Part shown: piece after piece, positions 57,773-64,000 of the stretch | Layout of the letters: each line of letters begins with the position of its first letter | How positions within the stretch are numbered: the first letter of the stretch is position 1 | From: Gymnothorax reevesii | Lineage: Eukaryota; Chordata; Actinopteri; Anguilliformes; Muraenidae | Assembly: GCA_029721435.1 (NCBI GenBank) | Contig: CM056574.1 | Span: 30,489,001-30,553,000, forward strand | DNA length: 64,000 nucleotides | Reading direction: 5' to 3' | Notes under the pieces: generated by a model | The model's database searches: none | What the model saw: only the letters and a program-made list of their open reading frames with translations | What the model was told of the DNA's origin: nothing | Made by a program: the position numbers and the translations under genes

Positions 57773-59194
57773 CGCTATTCTCTGGGAGAAAAAAAACTGT
57801 CAAATTTAACAATAAATTTAGTTTTTCATGCTTTCAACATCAAGTTATTGTTCAGGAAATTAGCAAATAAAAAAAGTGCAAAAAAAAATTAGCATGGGAT
57901 AGTTTTCTCCTATAGATGGCCTTAAAAACCCCGGCAACTTTTTTGTAACTTTTCGAATAGAAGACAAATAGAATCACTTTTCAAATAGTTCCACTCAGTT
58001 TTGATGGCTTCAAACTATTGAATAGTGGTCAAAAAGATCTTGATTAATCAACACAAGATCAAATATTTCTCAATTGGCCAAAGTATTTGTAGCATGGGCC
58101 AGAACATTGCTTTGCTGAAAAAAAAATAAAAAAAGAAAAAACTTCCACTTTCCCCCGATAACAACTTTTCAAACTGTCCGCAACATTCTCCAGTTCTCAG
58201 CAGTATTAATTGGCTTATCGCAGTCAATCTCCACCATGGCACCTTTTCCGCTCTGCCCAATGTGTGGCTAAGATATACTCACAATTACATTTGTCTTTGC
58301 ACCTTTGAGGACACTTTTCTGGAGCTTCGCTGTTAAAAAAAGCACAACTCCTCGTAGGTCTAATGAGCCCCTCTTGATCAAACTTGCGCCAAAAACTTAA
58401 TTCTGGTCTCCATGTTTTTCTCAGAAAGCAGGGGCTTGAACACATCTTTTGAACAACACCCAAAAAGAAATAATCACCTTATAAATATCCTGGAGCGAGT
58501 CTTATCATCAGACAATTTGGATTTAAAAAAAAAATTGTTTTAGCAGGGGTTTTTTTTTTTATGTTTTTCAAGAACCTAAATTTCAATCAATGGTCATCGA
58601 AGCATGAGCACGCAACTGATTATTTCAAAATGTTACATTATTCTCTTACATAGACAAAAAAACACTTGGACATAGAGGGTCTCAAGAAAGTACTACGTAT
58701 ATACCTCAACACATTAGACTGCATCCGTGACGAGAACATGGGAAAATGCCCCCTGGTCCATGGAAAAATGTTTTATTTACTTATTTATTTACACTCAAAA
58801 AGGTGTAGTGCAGTAAAATTAACTTGGACCCTTGCAGGTTTCCTCTATTTTTTGTATATCAGTTGTACTAAATGGTGTCAAATTTTCATGCAAAATGTAA
58901 AGCGAGACAGAGAGAACACGGGGAAGGAAAATAAATGCCTTTGAAATGAACAATACATTACTCGAAGGTAACACCAACTATCCAGCTCCTAGTATATCAC
59001 TGATGATATGTCAAGAATAAAAAAAGCAATTTCCTGCCCAAGCTCAATAACTGGGAGACAAGCTTTTATTATTTCTCTGGGTTAGCAGTGGTTCTTGCTT
59101 TGCAACTGTTCAATACAAAGCATGTTTTTTCTCAAACCCTAATAGTGTAACCATATTTGATGAACTTACCTGAACTAAGTCAGGCCAACAGTGC
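57773..59194. other. Noncoding, nothing recognised
   Basis: Cys-rich minus frame 58224-58463 (KCPQRCKDKCNC) has no recognisable fold and no splice context. A and T runs occur at 58110-58140 and 58551-58560. Confidence 0.4.
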
Positions 59195-59344
59195 CTTGCA
59201 TGCTCATCTAGGTTCTTTAGCGACTTCCTGGATGAGTCATAAAACGTTCTTGGAGAAATTTTGGTTGGTCAGCCATTCCTTGAAAAATACACATCAGTTC
59301 CTAGTTTTTTTTTTTTTTTTTCATTTGTAGTTCATGGCTCTCAC
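59195..59344 (-). pseudogene. Tc1 transposase N-terminal remnant, cut by an LTR
   Basis: The plus-strand text (cctggatgagtcataaaacg + ttcttggagaaattttggtt, then ggtcagccattcctt) aligns with 12390-12455 of the other Tc1 copy, i.e. the GTV.NLPRSG..TKI linker region. A T18 run is inserted. The match breaks exactly after ggctctcac at 59344, where the LTR begins. Confidence 0.6.
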
Positions 59345-60100
59345 TGTTATGATCCAGACTAGGAATGAAGTGTGGAGGTACAATACAATGTAAGAGTCAA
59401 GTTTATTGATAGTAACGAGGTAGAGAGAGGGACAGAGCCCAGAGGAGAGTAGCTAAGCTCAGTTCAGGAGATACAGGCGAAGTGTGGCCGTTGCTAATGC
59501 CAGGAACTCTCCGGTATGACTGCCAGATGGAATGTACAGTTAGCCAGAGCCAAACAGTCTGAGGGCAGGATGGAAAAGCTTAGATGGAACGTTGTTCCAA
59601 TCCTGAGGACTGTAGAGGGCTTGAGAGCTCTTTCTCTTTCTTAATAAACTGGACAGAAGAACCGATGGGAGAGAATGAACAATAATGCAGTCCCAGCCCT
59701 GGAGACAGTGAGAATGGCTTTGGTACTCACTCCTGTAAATTAAATAAGGAAAATTACTTCCATATATTACTATCGATAAAGATTATGTTTTCATTTTATA
59801 AGACAAAGAGTTTTGCTCGCCAGTACTGACTAGCGCTGAAGTGCATTAAGCAAGTGACAATCCAGCAACATCTAGACTTAAACTAGGGGGCATAAAATAC
59901 GTCACACGTGAGGTGTGGTACCTATGAGATAAGATAAAGCTCGGGATCAAGGAACACGCAAGACACACATCAATCAAAGGAAAAGATACTTCTAAAGTCG
60001 CTGGATGGAGGACACAGAAGGCATTCGTACGAGGGCTGGGATACTCACTGCAGTTTGCTGAAGTGATGCTTTCCAGTTTGAAATATTTCAATAAGAAATT
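59345..60100 (-). repeat. LTR-type repeat B, copy 1
   Basis: The plus strand starts TGTTATGATCCAGACTAGGA; on the minus strand this is an LTR end ...GGATCATAACA about 60 bases after ctatcAATAAActtgactc. The body holds gcagtcccagccctggagac, which recurs near 62830 as gcaatcccaatcctggagac. The right boundary is uncertain. Confidence 0.5.
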
Positions 60101-60589
60101 TTCTCGTCTCTTCTGGATTTATTTTTATATCACACCATTGCGTAGGATGTGTTGAAACATTTTAATAAAATAATGATTAGATTCAACAGGGCTGGTATGA
60201 TATTCAAACTGTACTGTATGTCTAGTCTTATATCACCCAAATATCAATTAAAATTCAATTGAGTGCCTACATGGACAATTATTTCTCATCTCTGGCAGGA
60301 AGTATAGCGATCACTTACCTGTAGTGTGCCTGTGTGCGTTTCTGTTTCTCAGCAGGATTACTCAAAAAATATTCAGTGGATTACCCGGAGGTTTCATGAA
60401 ATGTTGTACTGTATGAATGGGAAGAGACGATTCTATTTCCAGTTCAATCCAGGTAAAGATTCTGCAGCTGATTATAAGCAATAGTGGATCAGAACCTGCA
60501 TGCGGAGGTATGAGCTTTCAAGTTTCATACAGACAGAGCCCTCTAGTTTCAGATGAGGCAAGTTGGTAGGTGATAACTTTTTTCCATCA
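60101..60589. other. Unassigned stretch between LTR repeat B and Tc1 arm
   Basis: If the nest model is right, this contains the upstream end of LTR repeat B and the missing middle of the Tc1 5' region. No recognisable motif. Confidence 0.3.
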
Positions 60590-60715
60590 AAAAATGAAAG
60601 CATCATTTTAAAATTTGTCTTAAATTATGTTTTTCTGGAAACAAATAAATGCCACAAATATGGAATAAATAGAAGAAATCAGGAAAGAGGCAACATCTCT
60701 TTTTTTGTTGCCCTG
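60590..60715 (-). repeat. Tc1 terminal inverted-repeat arm
   Basis: agaagaaatcaggaaagagg + caacatctcttttttgttgc-like text ending ccctg, with TA at 60716, matches the arm at 12890-13009 (aagaaatcaggaagggggca, cactg). It is in the orientation expected to complete the Tc1 copy whose transposase start lies at 59195-59344. Confidence 0.65.
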
Positions 60716-61143
60716 TAATCTGGAAAGATGTCATCCAGCAGGTGCAACAAGGGTTGATTTGCTATGGCTACACTGACCTCTGTTCTTGAAAATCTCTATT
60801 CAAAGAAATGTCCATGGCAGGGAACATCAGGGAGCACTGCTGTAGCATAGAGAACACATTTTTCAGCGAAGGGAATTCTGAAATGAAATTGCAGGCTTCA
60901 TTGAACCATATCCACAATGGACAGTCAGCAACCAAGCCAACACCATTACACAGAGTTTCTTTTCTGTTTGTCCTCAGGAGTTTTTTGTTTGTTTGTCTCT
61001 TAGTTTTTATTCATATCTTTTATTATTTTTCACAGGGAAATGAGAGTTGTGAGGAGACAGTTATTTATATCTGTTCAAATTAGTCAGAAACTGTTCTTTA
61101 TGCTCAAGAAGACAGCACAATTGATTTAATTAAACCCAATAGT
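60716..61143. other. Noncoding, nothing recognised
   Basis: No gene or named repeat recognised. Confidence 0.4.
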
Positions 61144-61243
61144 TGTTATGATCCAGACAAGAAACCAGACACAGATTCAAGGAACAATCCACTAGGGAGT
61201 ATTTATTAATAGGAGTATGGTAATAGTGGAGGGAAAGGCTGTA
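61144..61243 (-). repeat. LTR-type repeat B, copy 2, left piece
   Basis: Starts TGTTATGATCCAGACAAGAA exactly as the copy at 59345 does, with a minus-strand AATAAA (ctattAATAAAtactccc) about 55 bases in. It is cut at 61243 by a MITE; the matching continuation appears after 61796 and possibly after 62745. Confidence 0.5.
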
Positions 61244-61796
61244 GCCATAGGCTGTATATAAAGATGGACAAAGCAACCGTGACGTCACCCATTGGTTTCA
61301 GCATACCATTTAGGAAGCCTAGATTCTGGCAATTTAATTTTGCCATTTTGTCAGTTTGAAACCAGATGCGATTCCTATTGGAGGAGAGCGTGAATTGAAT
61401 ATCGAGGGAGGAGCGAAAGGTGGATCTACGTGTGAATCTGACCATTTCAGACAAGGACCAGAGGATAGCCACGCCTCTAAAGCATATTCTGGCTTTATCC
61501 TTTATTCTAGTCTATTTGGGAGCATAATTTGCAAAAATTAACATCATGATATATCGAAGGAGACTTGAACCTTGCAATAGATACAATAAAGTAATGTTGA
61601 AAATCATTTTTTAAATAAAAAATCAGGTGGGAAAGTAGGGTCATTTTCTCATAGTCTTCTATAGAATTGAACTTCTTTTTGCAACCACTGACGTCACCAT
61701 CTGCTGGTCATTAAATAGAATGCAAATTTTGGGGATTTCCACATTGGCCTCAGTTTTCAGACCCGAGTGCTGCATCCATCTTTTTATACAGTTTAT
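61244..61796. mobile_element. MITE with CTGTAT..AAAGATGGA termini
   Basis: The left end gccataggctgtatataaag + atggac pairs with the right end, which in reverse complement reads gccataaactgtataaaaag + atggat. Both halves carry tgacgtcacc. GGCTGTA at 61237-61243 and 61797-61803 can be read as a target duplication, although it partly overlaps the terminus sequence. Known-type fish noncoding DNA transposon of about 550 bases. Confidence 0.7.
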
Positions 61797-61939
61797 GGCT
61801 GTATCCCAGAACTGAGAAGGGGGCAGTCCAGCGAAGATGATAGTGTCTGGAGTGGGTTGGGGCGTGTCCCCAGGTCAGTGGCCGTCCTGCAGCAGAAGCC
61901 AGGAGGTGAATCACCCTTGCTGAAACAGGACTGCTTGAC
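61797..61939 (-). repeat. LTR-type repeat B, copy 2, continuation
   Basis: Continues the element interrupted by the MITE (ctgtatcccagaactgagaa onward) until the LINE tail at 61940. The assignment rests on position rather than on detailed similarity to copy 1. Confidence 0.35.
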
Positions 61940-62745
61940 AGATACAATACAATACAATACAATACAATACACTTTATTGTCCCACTCGGGGAAATTTGTC
62001 TTGGACTCAGCAACTGTGCCGTGAATGCCTCAACAGCCATAATGACAACAAACAATACATCACCAAGCATACCATCTCACTAACAATTGAAGCACTGATT
62101 ACTAAAACCTCACAAGTCAAGTCAAGTGTGACTTATGGGGTTTTAGTGATAGGTGCTTCAATTACATAGCAGTATTGCACATATCCCATAACATTACACA
62201 CAACACATACATACACCAATGGAAATGATATGCTAAAAGATCACCATAATTTAAAAAAAAAATAATATAAAAAAATCAAAAAACGCTATAAAAAACACAT
62301 ACTAAAAGATCACCACAATAAAAACACTATAAAAATTATTGCACAATCTTCGGCCTCAAGCAGCATTGTTCAGGAGTTTGATGGAGGTTGGAAAAAATGA
62401 ATTCTTAAAGCGGTTGAGTTTGCAGTTGGAGACTCTATATCATCTGCCCGAGGGTAGGAGCTTGTATTCTAAGTGAAGGATATGGGATGGCTCAGTCACT
62501 ATCCTCTGCGCTTGCCTAAGAACAGTTTGTTCATAAATGGACTGCACTTTTTCCCATCACCTTCGTGGCGTGTGCGCCAAACGAGTCAGTTTGGTTCTCA
62601 GCTTTACAGTAAGGTTGCCATAACCAGGCTGACATCCCATATCGGACCGAGCTCTCCAGTGCCGCCCGGTAAAATAAAAACATGACACTTTTGTCCACAC
62701 CATACAGTCTCAGATGAACTGAGGGGCTTAGCAGGGACACAGTCC
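61940..62745 (-). pseudogene. L2/CR1-type LINE, 3' end with reverse-transcriptase ORF C terminus
   Basis: The minus strand from 62740 encodes LSPSVHLRLYGVDKSVMFLF then YRAALESSVRYGMSAW, the region just after the reverse-transcriptase core. Across frameshifts come QRIVTEPSHPIS-type and LPSGRxYR-type blocks and NRFKNSFFPTSIKLLNN before a stop near 62355. A 3' UTR follows, ending gacaaatttccccgagtggg + acaataaagtg and a (TGTAT)n tail on the minus strand at 61941-61971. About 800 bases, 5' truncated, frameshifted: a dead insertion. The family resemblance is strong; L2 versus a related clade is not settled. Confidence 0.75.
62085..62164. repeat. 26-base stem inverted repeat in the LINE 3' UTR
   Basis: caattgaagcactgattact + aaaacc at 62085-62110 pairs with ggttttagtgataggtgctt + caatta at 62139-62164 (few mismatches), with a 28-base loop. 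Confidence 0.65.
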
Positions 62746-64000
62746 CAATCCTAGAGAGACCAATGAAGGCTTCAGAGGTGTTCCTAATAGACTGAGAAAT
62801 AAATTGGAAAAGGGGATTCAGAAGAATGCAATCCCAATCCTGGAGACCGATATAAAGGTTTGGGAGCTTGTCTCTATGAAATAAGACTCCAAAGAGAAAT
62901 TAAGTTTTTCCTCTACTTTTCTTTTACCAAAATACACAGAATGAGAGCTTAGCTCAAAACTAGAAGACACAAACTGACTAGTAAGCTTCATAGGGTGTAG
63001 AGCATTACAATCTAGTACTCACACTGGCACAGAATAAGCACAAAAAGGAGTGAGGCACACAGTTGACAACAACTTTGGAACAAGTCAACAAATCAAATGG
63101 GATAAACCACAAAAGACAAGCTGGCAGCTGGAAAGGGGAAAAAAGCAACTACGAACACACTTGTAACAAATACTAACAAAACAAGTGCTATGCTATTGCC
63201 TTGCCTGTCAAGGAAAAAAAAAATGCACAAGCTTTGAACCAACTGGGCATTTGGGAAAACCGTTAAACAAATGTTACATAGCAATTGTTTTTCAGGGGAG
63301 ATATTAATATGTGTTCCATCAAAATGAGTGGATAAAAAAATTGTACATTTTGAAATACTTTGCTGCATGGTTTAAATACCATTTCTCAAATCAATATAAA
63401 TATAAATTATATTTCACAAACAACCCCGCTATGCGTTATATCTTGAGAACTCACTATGGCTTTCATTTGTTACCAAAGTGACAGATCCCTGGATCCACAC
63501 CCACTGTGCATCGAACAACTGCGAGGAATGCTCCAATGGAGTTCTGCAATTACATTACATTGCTGCTCCTATGGGGTCCAGCAATAACATTACATTGCTG
63601 AAAATGTCATTGAATATGTTGGTTTAATTTATATAGTTCTTGCTTGGTCCAGAAAATAATATCCACAAAGTTAATTAAAAATGCATTCCCACACAAATTT
63701 GATATCGCTTTTTACGTAAGGGCCTTTGTCCAACTTTGTCAAAAAAAAAAAGCCCTTTATTCTACAACTACATCATTCAAACTACATTATGGTACAGGCT
63801 TACTCACTGTGTATTTATTTATCTTGGCTAATAGTGTAAAGGATGCTGTGCACTGTAAATTCTCTCAAATGATAACATGACCCCTGGAAGGTGCAGGAGT
63901 CAAGCTGGATATTATCTGAAGAGCTGGTGCAGTGAATAGAAGTCAATGAGTGTACTTTGCATTGAAGTGCTTCTGGTTGGAATGCAATACATTTCACTTA
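62746..64000. other. Part of LTR repeat B (to about 63040), then noncoding
   Basis: 62746-62880 carries the acagtcccaatcctagagag and gcaatcccaatcctggagac phrases also present in copy 1 at 59590-59720. Further right nothing is recognised, apart from a short duplicated attacattacattgctg near 63550 and 63585. Confidence 0.35.

Noticed and set aside
58224..58463. Cys-rich 79-codon frame as a small secreted peptide
   Set aside because: No signal peptide, no family match that I recognise, no splice or promoter support.

Overview
The window looks like gene-poor nuclear DNA of a ray-finned fish, probably a teleost. It carries several Tc1/mariner remnants, hAT-, PIF/Harbinger- and piggyBac-like pieces, a V-SINE with the conserved vertebrate V-SINE tail, a tRNA-derived SINE-like family in about eight copies, LINE 3' ends, a Ty3/gypsy gag fragment, LTR-like blocks with the TG...CA/AATAAA layout of fish gypsy LTRs, and many AC/AG microsatellites. 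No host gene is confidently present, and no rRNA, tRNA gene, CRISPR or operon structure was seen. Most open frames are short and lie inside repeats. One weak candidate for a host or domesticated first exon pair lies at 7998-8235.

Layout: 0.1-1.1 kb, a nearly full-length but dead Tc1/mariner transposase. 3.3-3.75 kb, a broken hAT/ZMYM-type zinc-finger N terminus. 5.3-7.55 kb, a Tc1-like remnant split by a second inverted-repeat element. 8.9-10.5 kb, an inverted-repeat element carrying a trihelix Myb/SANT fragment. 12.3-13.0 kb, the 5' part of another Tc1. 13.6-14.9 kb, two MITEs, one with a clear 8-bp target duplication. 17.3-17.7 kb, microsatellite plus minisatellite. 19.9-20.8 kb, LTR and LINE ends. 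22.4-24.1 and 27.7-29.2 kb, two oppositely oriented copies of one LTR-like repeat, the first hit by a SINE, the second preceded by a gag fragment and followed by a V-SINE. 31-33 kb, SINE and MITE cluster. 36-39 kb, LTR fragments, two of them in tandem. 44 kb, MITE plus SINE. 46.2-48.2 kb, a large imperfect palindrome built from AGATATCT and ACTAGTC motifs. 49-50.6 kb, LINE end and solo LTR. 53.3-54.0 kb, a piggyBac-type TTAA-flanked element. 59.2-63 kb, a nest of Tc1, two related LTRs, a MITE and a LINE 3' end.

Between these lie long stretches without recognisable repeats or exons. Several (about 15.6, 18.6, 24.2, 30.2, 35.7, 39.7 and 43 kb) have mixed composition and TAATTA/CTAATTAG motifs, as expected of conserved regulatory DNA in a developmental gene desert; this is inference only. 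The elements do not act together as a pathway. What the window records is a sequence of insertions, partly readable from nesting and target-site duplications. The strongest unexplained structure is the 46.2-48.2 kb palindrome.
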